Shown here piece by piece: positions 24,853 to 33,731 of a stretch of DNA of 33,891 nt. Numbering within the stretch: the first letter of the stretch is position 1; each line of letters starts with the position of its first letter. This DNA comes from Sulfurimonas sp. (GTDB lineage Bacteria; Campylobacterota; Campylobacteria; Campylobacterales; Sulfurimonadaceae). Under the pieces are notes generated by a model, which made no database searches, had not been told where the DNA came from, and worked only from the letters and a program-made list of their open reading frames with translations. The DNA lies in NCBI GenBank assembly GCA_027019325.1, contig JALUWT010000017.1, positions 1 through 33,891 on the forward strand, given 5' to 3'. Position numbers and translations under genes: made by a program.

Positions 24853-25365
24853 ATGAAAGTGAACATAAAGAACTTTATAGATGGACTTATACCCTATGAT
24901 TACATTTTATTTGGTACTTCCTTTGCACTTTTTATACTCTTTATCATTTTAGCGATTTTACTTAGAAGAAAAGTAGCTGCTGCACTCTTTTTTGTTTTAC
25001 TTGCATTTGCTTCTTTCTTGCTTGGTCCTACCTTAGGGTACCTGCAGATGCACAAACTTTTGTTTAAAAATAAAACAGAGCTTATTTCACAAAAAAAACT
25101 CCATTTTTCTCAAGCAGTGATTGTCAAGGGAACGCTGACAAATGAATCACATCGTGATTTTCAGTCGTGCAAGATTACAGCAAGTGCTTACAAAGTTACA
25201 GGTAATAAATACAAAAATTATATACTGAAGTTAAAACCTTTTAAAAAGATGTCGATTTTTGAAAAAGATATAAAAAAGGGCGAAACCCGTGAATTTAAAA
25301 TCATAGTGGAACCTTTTACATATAAACGGGATTATAATATCTCTTTAGGAGCAAGTTGCAAATGA
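24853..25365 (+). CDS. DUF2393 membrane protein, first copy
   Basis: A 170-residue protein with two adjacent hydrophobic helices (~18-38 and ~42-64) and a C-terminal beta-rich domain outside the membrane core (AVIVKGTLTNESHRDFQSCKI to the end). This fits DUF2393, a family found mainly in Campylobacterota with no known function. The C-terminal part resembles a small Ig-like domain (FxxG/AxxV..N pattern). It starts 9 bases after hisIE and overlaps the next DUF2393 gene (ATGA). Confidence 0.7.
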   Translation: MKVNIKNFIDGLIPYDYILFGTSFALFILFIILAILLRRKVAAALFFVLLAFASFLLGPTLGYLQMHKLLFKNKTELISQKKLHFSQAVIVKGTLTNESHRDFQSCKITASAYKVTGNKYKNYILKLKPFKKMSIFEKDIKKGETREFKIIVEPFTYKRDYNISLGASCK

Positions 25366-25907
25366 CACTACTTAATATTTGGCACTATGTGGTGCTTGGA
25401 ATTATCTTACTTATTTTTATCGGTGGTGTCGTTGCTTCATTAAAACAGAGTGATGCGAAAATGAAGTATTCTATGCTCTTTTCTATTACACTCATTACGC
25501 TTTTTTTAGCTGTTTTTTCTGTCTTTGTTGTTGACAAATATACTAAAAAAGTCACACTGAGTAAAATGAAAAACAAACGTCTTTTGAGTACAGAAAAAAT
25601 CATCTATACTGGGATTGTGACTAATGTTGGAAATTATCCAATAGGGCAGGTGACTTTTGATATTAAACTAGTAAACAAAGGGCATGCAACGGGAAATGTA
25701 AAAGGCGGGAACTTTTATAAACCAAGTGGTATTGTTGCCTTCTTTTCTGGAGGGTTTAATAGAAGTGATAAGCCTCAGACAATTGAAAAAAAATTTATTG
25801 TGGCAAAGAATTTAAAACCGGGGCAGTCTACTCCTTTTCGAGTCTACTTTGGCTATCCACCCTATTTTAGTTCAACGGCACAGTTTGCAAAAGTTTGGGG
25901 ACATTAA
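25362..25907 (+). CDS. DUF2393 membrane protein, second copy
   Basis: A 181-residue protein with the same plan as the preceding gene: two N-terminal helices (~8-28 and ~37-59), then a beta-rich domain (IIYTGIVTNVGNYPIGQVTF) ending in a Pro/Phe-rich segment. The ATG at 25362 overlaps the preceding TGA stop. The ORF-track start two codons earlier is TTG. The pair is probably an ancient tandem duplication whose products may form a complex. Function is unknown. Confidence 0.7.
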   Translation: MTLLNIWHYVVLGIILLIFIGGVVASLKQSDAKMKYSMLFSITLITLFLAVFSVFVVDKYTKKVTLSKMKNKRLLSTEKIIYTGIVTNVGNYPIGQVTFDIKLVNKGHATGNVKGGNFYKPSGIVAFFSGGFNRSDKPQTIEKKFIVAKNLKPGQSTPFRVYFGYPPYFSSTAQFAKVWGH

Positions 25908-25919
25908 GTTTTGAGAGCT

Positions 25920-26879
25920 TTAGTACTTTAAACCAATCTTTTTTAAAGCATGGTTTATGTGCCTTATCTGCTGATTTTTGTCTCTGCACCATTGTGGAGC
26001 TAAAAGAGAATCATCATCTATCCCTGCTGTTACTCTCTGTACGCTTACATTTTCTGGTTTCATCTCTAAAGCTTTGAGTAGGGTGTTAAGGTAGAGCTCT
26101 TCACTAATCGGCTGAAATTCTCCACGTGCATATTCATTAGCAAGTGCTGTTCTTTTTACCACATAAAGAGGATGGTATTTAACAGAATCAATTCCCCATT
26201 CATAGGCCTCTTTTGCAGTTTCAAGCATCATCTTCTGTGTCTCACCTGGAAGACCAAAGATAAGATGCCCACAGACATTGAGTCCTGCTTCTTTTGATTT
26301 GAGAATCCACTCTTTTACATTAGCGCTATCATGGCCGCGGTTGATTTTTTTCAAGGTGGCATCATACACTGACTGTATGCCAAACTCAAGCCATATCTCT
26401 TTTTCTTTGTTGAGCTCTTTGAGGTACTCTAAAGTCTCCTCTGTGATGCTGTCAGAGCGTGTTCCGATGCTCAAACCGACTACATTGTCAAATGAAAGTG
26501 CTTTTTCATAGAGTGCCTTAAGCGTTTGAAATGGGGCATAGGTATTTGTAAAAGATTGAAAGTAGACAAGAAATTTCTCTGCGCCATACTCCCTTTTTTG
26601 CCGTGAAGAGATAGCATCAAACTGCTGTTTGAGTTGTAGTAACTGTTTGTCAAGAAAAGGGTTTTCATCGGAATCAAGATTGAGATGAAAACCTTTGAGT
26701 GCCTGAACTGTTTGGGTACTTGCAGAAAAGGAGTCGTTTTCACAAAAAGTACAGCCACCTTTAGCCACTGTGCCGTCAATGTTGGGACAGGTAAAACCTG
26801 AAATATTGATGCCGACTTTGTAAACTTTAACACCAAACTTTTCACGCAGGTAGCTACCGTAGGTATATATTTGTTTCAT
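25920..26879 (-). CDS. Radical SAM protein, YhcC family (TIGR01212)
   Basis: A 319-residue radical SAM enzyme. The cluster cysteines lie in TCPNIDGTVAKGGCTFCEN near residue 30, with the wide first spacing (CX11CX2C) typical of the YhcC/TIGR01212 group. Conserved segments include YFQSFTNTYAP, GLSIGTRSDSI, WLEFGIQSVYDATLKKINRGH and GHLIFGLPGET. The family is widespread; the natural reaction is not established to my knowledge. The ATG shares one base with the purF stop (TAATG), so it is cotranscribed with purF. Confidence 0.9.
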   Translation of the reverse strand: MKQIYTYGSYLREKFGVKVYKVGINISGFTCPNIDGTVAKGGCTFCENDSFSASTQTVQALKGFHLNLDSDENPFLDKQLLQLKQQFDAISSRQKREYGAEKFLVYFQSFTNTYAPFQTLKALYEKALSFDNVVGLSIGTRSDSITEETLEYLKELNKEKEIWLEFGIQSVYDATLKKINRGHDSANVKEWILKSKEAGLNVCGHLIFGLPGETQKMMLETAKEAYEWGIDSVKYHPLYVVKRTALANEYARGEFQPISEELYLNTLLKALEMKPENVSVQRVTAGIDDDSLLAPQWCRDKNQQIRHINHALKKIGLKY

Positions 26880-28234
26880 TAAATTATGTATTTACCTGTG
26901 AAGCAAGCAGTACAGTAGCTATCATCTATGGCATTGACACTACGCAGAAGTGAAGCTTCATCAAGGTAAGCAAGAGAATCCGCTTCGATAAACTCACAAA
27001 TCTCTTGTGTGCTCATATTTGCCGCGATGAGTTTGTCTTTGTCAGGTGTATCTACACCATAGTAGCACGGGTCTGTTGTAGGAGGAGAAGATATGCGCAT
27101 ATGTACTTCGCTCGCACCTGCCTCTTTTAACATCTTAATAATTCTCTTGGATGTCGTGCCTCGAACAATGGAGTCATCAACAACAATGACACGTTTTCCT
27201 TTGATGATGTCTGTCATCGGCGAGAGCTTCATTTTTACTTTCAAATCACGCATCTCTTGTGTCGGTTCAATGAATGTACGGCCAATGTAGTGATTTCTCA
27301 TAATTCCCATCTCGTATGGGATACCGCTGGCTTGTGCATAACCAATCGCAGCAGGAACACCGCCGTCTGGTACAGGAACAACCAGGTCAGCTGCAATAGG
27401 TTCAATACGAGCTAACTCTTTTCCCATATTTTTACGTGTTTCATAGACAGATTGACCAAAAACAGATGAATCAGGACGTGCAAAGTAGACATACTCAAAG
27501 ATACAGTGTTTTGGAGTAGGCTCGTAAACCTTGATGCTTTGTGGTGCTTTGCCCTCTTCAAAAACGAGCAGCTCCCCTGGCTCCACATCACGGACAAATG
27601 TAGCACCGACAAGGTCAAATGCACAGGTCTCACTCGCTACAATGTAGCCGCCGTTTGGAAGACGACCAAGACTTAAAGGACGAAAACCAAATCTGTCACG
27701 CATAGCAAACATTTTTGTTCGGCTTAAAAAGACCAAAGAGAATGCCCCTTCAATTCTTTGGACTGCATCAATGATTCTGTCAAGAAGATGGTTTTTTGTA
27801 CTTTTTGCGATGAGGTGAATGAGGTTTTCTGTATCCATAAATGTTTGGAAAATCGCCCCTTTTTTAATCAAGGCATTGCGTACTTCTTCTGCATTTGTGA
27901 GGTTACCGTTGTGTACTATTGCCATTTCACCAAGGTCATAACGTGCAAAAACCGGCTGTGCATCAAGTATAGAATCATCACCTGCTGTAGAGTAACGTGT
28001 GTGTCCGACAGCGCTTGAACCTTGTAGTGTTTTTAAGTTGTTTTCATTAAAAACTTTCATAACCAAACCACGGTTTTTAATAGTATGAACTTTTTTCCCA
28101 TCAGCTGAAGAGATACCAGCTGCCTCTTGTCCACGATGCTGTAGAGCATGTAGAGAGAAGTATGCGAGTTTAGAAGCTTCCTCGTGACCAAAAATACCTA
28201 CAACAGCACATTTTTCATTCATATTTTCGCGCAA
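26879..28234 (-). CDS. purF: Amidophosphoribosyltransferase, Fe-S type
   Basis: First enzyme of purine synthesis: glutamine plus PRPP gives phosphoribosylamine. The nucleophile Cys follows a short propeptide (MNEK-CAVVGIFG), as in the self-processed Bacillus subtilis enzyme. The glutaminase has HNGNLTNAEE and the PRPP loop reads VIVVDDSIVRGTTSKRI. Cysteines in KHCIFEYVYFARPDSS, TTDPCYYGVD and SYCTACFTGKY match the four ligands of the [4Fe-4S] form. The TTG at 28234 has AAGGA six bases upstream and gives an eight-residue propeptide. The ATG at 28222 is the alternative but lies 17 bases from that site. Confidence 0.95.
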   Translation of the reverse strand: MRENMNEKCAVVGIFGHEEASKLAYFSLHALQHRGQEAAGISSADGKKVHTIKNRGLVMKVFNENNLKTLQGSSAVGHTRYSTAGDDSILDAQPVFARYDLGEMAIVHNGNLTNAEEVRNALIKKGAIFQTFMDTENLIHLIAKSTKNHLLDRIIDAVQRIEGAFSLVFLSRTKMFAMRDRFGFRPLSLGRLPNGGYIVASETCAFDLVGATFVRDVEPGELLVFEEGKAPQSIKVYEPTPKHCIFEYVYFARPDSSVFGQSVYETRKNMGKELARIEPIAADLVVPVPDGGVPAAIGYAQASGIPYEMGIMRNHYIGRTFIEPTQEMRDLKVKMKLSPMTDIIKGKRVIVVDDSIVRGTTSKRIIKMLKEAGASEVHMRISSPPTTDPCYYGVDTPDKDKLIAANMSTQEICEFIEADSLAYLDEASLLRSVNAIDDSYCTACFTGKYII

Positions 28235-28271
28235 ATTTTATCCTTAAAAGGGGTAATAAATTAATAGTGCA

Positions 28272-28277
28272 ATTATA
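28272..28277 (-). promoter_or_regulatory. Putative -10 box of purF
   Basis: The minus strand reads GAGTATAATTGC about 38 bases before the TTG start. It is a consensus hexamer without a clear -35. Confidence 0.5.
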
Positions 28278-28355
28278 CTCAAATAATCTATAAATTAGCT
28301 CAAAGCTATCTTAATTCTTCAGAATACTTTTCTTTTAAAGTGGAACTTTTTTTGC

Positions 28356-28361
28356 TATACT
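28356..28361 (+). promoter_or_regulatory. Putative -10 box of the DnaJ-domain gene
   Basis: The plus strand reads TTTGCTATACTAAA about 30 bases before the ATG at 28393. It resembles the GC-TATAAT form seen before leuA. Confidence 0.45.
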
Positions 28362-28392
28362 AAAATAAAATAATGTGAAAAAGGGTGTGAAG

Positions 28393-29199
28393 ATGGATAT
28401 CGTTTTACGTAATAACCTTATTCTTATCACTACTGGATTTGATGCTCTTAACTCAGAATGGATGAAAGAGTTTTTAAATCAGCACACCAGAGGTATGCTT
28501 TTTTTACCCAAGGCGGTACTTGTCTTTAGAAATGAAACACTCAAAGAAGTGCGCGAAGAGTTCCTTCGAAATTTGAGTAAGTTTCATGCCGAGGCACATG
28601 ACTTTAACCATGAGTTTTTTCTTCGCTCCATGTTAAAGTACGGTACACAGCCCATTAAAATAGAACTCGACAAACTTCAAGAGCCCGAAGTTGTTAAAGT
28701 ATATTTGTATGCGTATGATAAAAACACAGTTCTCATCTCGCTGAAATCTCCAAATGCATGGGTGACAAACTACCTTCGTTCGCAGCTTGAAGTTTATGTG
28801 GAGCGGGGGACAGATATTTCACTAGTTATAGATGTTAGTGATTTTAAAGCCAAAGCAAGACTCGAAAAAGCACTTAACAAACGCCACATTCTGCATTATC
28901 AAATTCAGTACTCCTACGACAACCATTTTATGTCAAAACTCTACTCTGATTTTGCAAATTTTTCCTTTGGTGATCTTTCAAAAGCAGATGAATTAGAAGA
29001 GAAAAAAGATTTTTATACCATCCTTGAGTGCCCTGTCGGAGCTTCGCAGGATGCTTTACGAAAAAGTTATAAAAAACTTACAAAAGTCTACCATCCCGAT
29101 AAAATCATTCATGAAAGCCCGCATATGGTAGAGCACTACACACACAAGTTTCAGCTCCTTCAAGAAGCCTATCAGGCATTGCGTGTGATTAATGGGTAG
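28393..29199 (+). CDS. J-domain protein with a long unassigned N-terminal region
   Basis: A 268-residue protein. Only the C-terminal ~65 residues are recognisable: a J-domain starting at DFYTILECPVGASQDALRKSYKK with the essential HPD in VYHPDKII. It would stimulate a DnaK-type Hsp70. Residues 1-200 show mixed alpha/beta segments (IVLRNNLILITTGFD, VVKVYLYAYDKNTVLI, DISLVIDVSDF) that I cannot assign. This resembles neither DnaJ (N-terminal J-domain) nor CbpA. The ATG at 28393 has AAAGG upstream; the ORF-track GTG at 28375 has no ribosome site. The 3' end overlaps the convergent DUF234 gene by 28 bases. Confidence 0.8.
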   Translation: MDIVLRNNLILITTGFDALNSEWMKEFLNQHTRGMLFLPKAVLVFRNETLKEVREEFLRNLSKFHAEAHDFNHEFFLRSMLKYGTQPIKIELDKLQEPEVVKVYLYAYDKNTVLISLKSPNAWVTNYLRSQLEVYVERGTDISLVIDVSDFKAKARLEKALNKRHILHYQIQYSYDNHFMSKLYSDFANFSFGDLSKADELEEKKDFYTILECPVGASQDALRKSYKKLTKVYHPDKIIHESPHMVEHYTHKFQLLQEAYQALRVING

Positions 29200-30119
29200 A
29201 GCTGCTCTTTTGGTTTCGTTTTTACAAGTGCTTTAAAGTCTTCACTACTGTAGAGTGCGAGATTACTCCCTTGTAGCTGTAATAACTCATTTGAAAAACC
29301 ACGTTTGGAAAAAAAGACGATTTGCGTTGGTTCGATTCCTAATTTCTTACATTTGTCATGAATTTTATGTAACTCTTTTTTATTGATTTTATGATTTGTC
29401 CATTTACACTCACCAACATAGCTGCGCCCATTTTTTGTCAGTGTCAAGATGTCTATTTCGATATTTGCATCCCAGTAGCTTCCGGAACTTACAATGTGTG
29501 CATCGCGAAGATTATAGTTGAGCAGCACTTCTGAGAGTTCTTCATAGACAAGACTGGTGTAACTGTTATGGCGCATCTCAAAATCTTTTAAAAAAGCATC
29601 ATATTTCCCTGCTTCAATCTCTTTGATATGCGGAATGATAAAGTAAAACCAAAAACGAATAAAGGGATGCGTGAAAAGAACTTTATGCGAGATACGATGA
29701 CGTGCCTCTTCGCGTTTGAGTTTTGTTTTAACAGAGCGTTCACGCGGATGCTCTTCACGCGAGTATTCAAGCTGAATAAGTCCCTTTTCCTGCAGGTAAT
29801 TGAGTGCCGCACCACCGTTTCCATTGTTTAATCCTGCTTTGTTAAAAGCTTTAAATATTCTTCTGTCTCCAGTAGCAAGTGCTTTGAGCAGTTTTCTGTT
29901 GAGTGTTTCATTAAGTGTAAGCTCACGCATCTTTGCATCGATGGCTTCAAAATTGTCTAAAATGAGAGACTTGATGAGCTCTGAGATGGGCTTTGTAGTG
30001 TCAATATCCCAATCAAGTCCGCCAAAAACGGCAAAGTAAGAAATCTGTGTTTCCATATCATCAGGATAATTTTTAAAATAAAAAGAGCGAAACTGCTCCA
30101 GAAGCTTTGTGTTTGTCAT
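29172..30119 (-). CDS. DUF234 protein with PD-(D/E)XK nuclease-like C-terminus, lacking the ATPase domain
   Basis: A 315-residue protein. The middle part (~95-175) resembles the winged-helix region that follows the ATPase in archaeal-type STAND-like ATPases (LNYLQEKGLIQLEYS, THPFIRFWFYFI). The C-terminal part (~200-290) is DUF234, with a restriction-endonuclease-like core: NIEIDILTLTKNG followed by YVGECKWTN, giving the E-ID-ECK pattern. The N-terminal P-loop ATPase usually fused to DUF234 is absent. It follows the Y-family polymerase gene by 33 bases on the same strand and has no strong ribosome site. Function is unknown; a nuclease role is inferred from the fold. Confidence 0.7.
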   Translation of the reverse strand: MTNTKLLEQFRSFYFKNYPDDMETQISYFAVFGGLDWDIDTTKPISELIKSLILDNFEAIDAKMRELTLNETLNRKLLKALATGDRRIFKAFNKAGLNNGNGGAALNYLQEKGLIQLEYSREEHPRERSVKTKLKREEARHRISHKVLFTHPFIRFWFYFIIPHIKEIEAGKYDAFLKDFEMRHNSYTSLVYEELSEVLLNYNLRDAHIVSSGSYWDANIEIDILTLTKNGRSYVGECKWTNHKINKKELHKIHDKCKKLGIEPTQIVFFSKRGFSNELLQLQGSNLALYSSEDFKALVKTKPKEQLYPLITRNA

Positions 30120-30152
30120 GGGTGTTATTGTAGCATAGATTAGAACTATTGC

Positions 30153-31421
30153 TTACATTTCACTGCCAAATTTTAAAGTATCTATACCATAACGCTCACG
30201 TAGTTTTTGTGTAGACTTACTTAGAGTCTGCATCTTTTTTTCTTCCTCAAAACCAATAAGTGAGAGCTCTTTGTGTGAGTCTCTTGTAAAGCTTGAGCAG
30301 TTTATGCTCAGGCGAATCAGATGCAACCTTTTTTGTGTGTCTGCTTTATGAAACATCTCCAAACAGAGTGCATCAAACTTCTTCTCAGTGAAAATTTCTG
30401 CTTTTGATACATTGATATGTGACTTTTGATTCATCTCATAATTGATACTGAGGTGAAAAACAGTTGGAATGACATCGAGTTTAAAGATGGCGAAGCTGAG
30501 ATGTCGGGCTAATATATGAATACGCCTATGCAGTTCTCTACGATCAGAAAGAGGATCAAAAGTTCTCGATATGCCGATGGATTTTCTCTTTTGTTTGGTG
30601 TTAATTGCTGCATCACTCTCCCCGTTTACCCGCTTGTAGAGCTCTTTTGCATATGGACCCCATGATTCAAGAGTTCCTCTGCGTTGTCGCAATTCTCCAA
30701 GTGTGCGGATTTGTCCTGCATGAAGCTTCTGTTGCATACTCTTTCCAATACCTGCAAAATTTTCGACTTTTATAGAGTTGACAAAGCTGTCAAAATTCCA
30801 AGGGTAAATAATTTTACACCCAAAAGGTTTGGCATAGGTTGTGGCGAGTTTGGCGATGTAACGTGTTTTTGCCGCACCAATAGATACAGGGAGTTGCAAC
30901 TCTTTTTTTATCTCATGACGCAGAGTGTCAATAAAGTGAGGAATATCTTCATCATTGACCCAACCGCTGAGGTCTCCGTAGAACTCATCAATGCTCGCCT
31001 GCTCGATGAGTGGAATTTTGCGTGAGAGAAAATCATGCAGTTTATGAGAAAGATCCTGATAAAGGGACATATTGGGTGCTTTAATGATAACATCGGGACA
31101 GAGATCTTTTGCCTCACGTAGACTCATTGCGGTTTTGATGCCGTATGCCCGCGCTTCATAACTTGCCGTCGTCAAAATCCCCCGCAGGCGTCCATTTTCC
31201 ATAAATGATGCGATGTCGTCATCTCTTTCTTCATAGGCTTTATAAAAGGTAGGAACAAAACTGCCTGAGTTTTCAAAATTTACTGTTTGGTTTTTTGCAC
31301 TGCGTGAGAATATCTTTGTATCACTCCGCCCGCCGATAACAACGGGTTTGTGCTCTAAAAATTTATATGCTATGCGCGCAGCACTGACAAAAAAACAGTC
31401 TATATCTATATGGATTTTCAT
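30153..31421 (-). CDS. Y-family DNA polymerase (DinB/Pol IV-like)
   Basis: A 422-residue translesion polymerase. Metal-binding acidic residues are visible in MKIHIDIDCFFVSAAR and ASIDEFYGDLSGW. A helix-hairpin-helix DNA-binding segment (VENFAGIGKSMQQKLHAGQIRTLGEL) and a little-finger-like C-terminal domain follow. The ATG at 31421 is chosen because family members begin right before the first metal motif; the TTG at 31448 in the ORF track adds nine poorly conserved residues. Neither start has a convincing ribosome site. No LexA-type box was seen. DUF234 is the next gene downstream. Confidence 0.88.
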   Translation of the reverse strand: MKIHIDIDCFFVSAARIAYKFLEHKPVVIGGRSDTKIFSRSAKNQTVNFENSGSFVPTFYKAYEERDDDIASFMENGRLRGILTTASYEARAYGIKTAMSLREAKDLCPDVIIKAPNMSLYQDLSHKLHDFLSRKIPLIEQASIDEFYGDLSGWVNDEDIPHFIDTLRHEIKKELQLPVSIGAAKTRYIAKLATTYAKPFGCKIIYPWNFDSFVNSIKVENFAGIGKSMQQKLHAGQIRTLGELRQRRGTLESWGPYAKELYKRVNGESDAAINTKQKRKSIGISRTFDPLSDRRELHRRIHILARHLSFAIFKLDVIPTVFHLSINYEMNQKSHINVSKAEIFTEKKFDALCLEMFHKADTQKRLHLIRLSINCSSFTRDSHKELSLIGFEEEKKMQTLSKSTQKLRERYGIDTLKFGSEM

Positions 31422-31461
31422 GTCTATATCATAATAGAATAAAAACAAGGAATGTAAAATC

Positions 31462-31491
31462 TTTGCAATTTGTCAACAAAAAATGTATAAT
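31462..31491 (+). promoter_or_regulatory. Putative promoter of the membrane GGDEF-EAL gene
   Basis: TTTGCA (31462-31467) and TATAAT (31486-31491) are separated by 18 bases, about 40 bases before the ATG at 31533. Confidence 0.5.
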
Positions 31492-31532
31492 GTTCTTTAT
31501 TAGGAATTTAACTTTTTTGGATTGAATCGGGT

Positions 31533-33686
31533 ATGAATATTGTAACTAAGACAAGGTCTATCATGTTAATCTTGACATTTTTTGTCTTGATAGTAACTAT
31601 GGGGTTAAGTTATCTGTTTTTAAAATACAAATTTGATGAAAATCTCAATAAAAGGTTTAATGAAACCTCCCAGTATTCAAAAGAATTTTTTACAACAGAA
31701 CTGCAAAATGAAAAAGAAAAATTATCTTTAGAATTGAGATGTATCTTATCTTTAGATGGTCTGTCTGCTGCTGTTGCTAGTAAAAATCATGATGCACTCA
31801 ATATTATTGTCTCTCCCTACTACGCTAAATTAAAGCAAAAATATAAAGATGCTTTTATTCTCACCTTTCGCTCAAAAAAAAATATTTCTCTGTATCGTGC
31901 ACATAAACCTGTATTTTACGGGGATACATTAAATAAAAAAAGAAAGCTGATACGAGATACTGGAAGATTACAAGCCTCTCTGAGTGGATTTGAAGTTGGT
32001 AAATTTGCCTTGACATATCGGGTAACAGAGCCAATTTTTTACAAACACAGATATGTTGGAAATGTTGAATTAGGCTTAAATATAGCCCACTTCTCAAGAG
32101 AACTGAATTTTGTTATGAAAATCCAAACAGCTACAGCCATTAAAAAATCTTTTCTAAATGTTATGTTGCATCCAAAAGTGATTTCCATTAATAAAAACTA
32201 TGCTTTTCTCAGTGGAAGCAAGTTACTCAAAGAGTATTACATCAAACATAACAATGTACTAAAAGTAAAGATGGATATTGCTTTAAAAAACCATCTTGAT
32301 GAGACTGTAGGTTATCTTATTATAGGCTTTAATACAGCAAAAATTGTGAAACAAAATAATACGTTTTTAATGGAGTTATTACTAGGACTTGGTATTGCGA
32401 TGATACTGGTAGGAATAGTTTTACATCAAGGGTTTAACATTCTCTTAGAGCATTTTAAAAAACAGGCATATACTGACCAGTTAACTCAACTCAATAACAG
32501 ACAGGCACTCGATGAAGCACTTAAAGATGCAAAAAATAGAGCACTTATCTTGAGTAATATTAAAGATTTCAGTCTTCTAAATGAGATTTATGGTGTAAAT
32601 AAGGGAAATGAAATTCTTCAGGAAGTAGCAAAAGAGTTTCAACGTTTTGCACACGAGTTTGGATTTAGTGTGTATAGAATTTCTTCGGATGAGTACGTAT
32701 TGTTAGAAGAAAAATATCATAAAGATGCAGATTATTATTGTTCATTAGTGGAACAGTTAACGAAAAGAGTATATGCTCTTGCTATTGATGGTTTTGGTGA
32801 GAGTATTAATATTGAAATTTATTCCGGAATTGTTATGTATGGAAATAATCCTTTGGAAGATGCACACATGGCATTACGAAAAGCGAGAATGAAATTTTTA
32901 GTTTATGTTGTTTACACCCAAGAACTCGACAGTAAAAAAGAGTCTGAAGCGATTATAAGTATGAAACATAAAATTTATTATGCTCTTGAATATAATAATG
33001 TTGTTCCATTTTTTCAACCTATTACAGATTCAGATGGTAAAATCATTAAATATGAAGCATTGGTAAGGATTCTTGATTTTGAAAATGGTGAAATGAAAGT
33101 TTTATCACCATTTGTCTTTTTAGATATAGCGATTAAGAGTGGACTTTATTTTGATATATCAAAGAAAATGTTGCGACAGAGTTTGGGATTTTTTCAAGGA
33201 AAAACGGAAAAAATATCTGTTAATTTTTTGCCAAATGATTTTTATAATAAAGCTATGGCGGATATGTTTTTAGAACTCATCAAAGATTATGAAAACAAAG
33301 ATCAGATAGTTGTAGAGGTTACAGAACAGGAAAGTTTGGAAGATTTTAACGACTTTGCAGAGGTGATTAATGAGTTTAGAAAAGTTGGTGTCTTGATAGC
33401 AATTGATGATTTCGGAAGTGGTTATGCAAATTATCAGCATATTTTAGCACTGAAGCCGGATTATATAAAGATAGATGGTTCTTTGGTTAAAGATGTTGTA
33501 AAAGATAAAGAGTCACAAATTTTGATTAAAAGTATAGTTAATTTTGCTCAAGAGTTGCATATAACGGTTATTGCAGAGTTTGTAGAGAATAAAGAAATTT
33601 TTGATTTGTTGAAAGAGTACGGCGTAAATGAATTTCAGGGATACTATTTTGGGAAGCCTGAAAATCTCTTAAATGCTAAAGTATAA
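31533..33686 (+). CDS. Membrane c-di-GMP phosphodiesterase with degenerate GGDEF and EAL domains
   Basis: A 717-residue inner-membrane protein. One helix (~10-30), a periplasmic sensor of about 240 residues with Cache-like features, and a second helix (~280-300) precede the cytoplasmic GGDEF (~310-455) and EAL (~470-710) domains. The GGDEF signature has become SSDEY (RISSDEYVLL), so cyclase activity is unlikely. The EAL domain keeps its key residues: KYEALVRILD, SVNFLPND, VEVTEQE, AIDDFGSGYA, YIKIDGSLV and FQGYYFGKP. AEFVE replaces the usual AEGVE. It is expected to degrade c-di-GMP in response to an external ligand. It is transcribed divergently from the polymerase gene. Confidence 0.88.
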   Translation: MNIVTKTRSIMLILTFFVLIVTMGLSYLFLKYKFDENLNKRFNETSQYSKEFFTTELQNEKEKLSLELRCILSLDGLSAAVASKNHDALNIIVSPYYAKLKQKYKDAFILTFRSKKNISLYRAHKPVFYGDTLNKKRKLIRDTGRLQASLSGFEVGKFALTYRVTEPIFYKHRYVGNVELGLNIAHFSRELNFVMKIQTATAIKKSFLNVMLHPKVISINKNYAFLSGSKLLKEYYIKHNNVLKVKMDIALKNHLDETVGYLIIGFNTAKIVKQNNTFLMELLLGLGIAMILVGIVLHQGFNILLEHFKKQAYTDQLTQLNNRQALDEALKDAKNRALILSNIKDFSLLNEIYGVNKGNEILQEVAKEFQRFAHEFGFSVYRISSDEYVLLEEKYHKDADYYCSLVEQLTKRVYALAIDGFGESINIEIYSGIVMYGNNPLEDAHMALRKARMKFLVYVVYTQELDSKKESEAIISMKHKIYYALEYNNVVPFFQPITDSDGKIIKYEALVRILDFENGEMKVLSPFVFLDIAIKSGLYFDISKKMLRQSLGFFQGKTEKISVNFLPNDFYNKAMADMFLELIKDYENKDQIVVEVTEQESLEDFNDFAEVINEFRKVGVLIAIDDFGSGYANYQHILALKPDYIKIDGSLVKDVVKDKESQILIKSIVNFAQELHITVIAEFVENKEIFDLLKEYGVNEFQGYYFGKPENLLNAKV

Positions 33687-33731
33687 TAAATAAAAATTTG
33701 ACTATAATTTCAAAAAAATTATGGAGATAAT

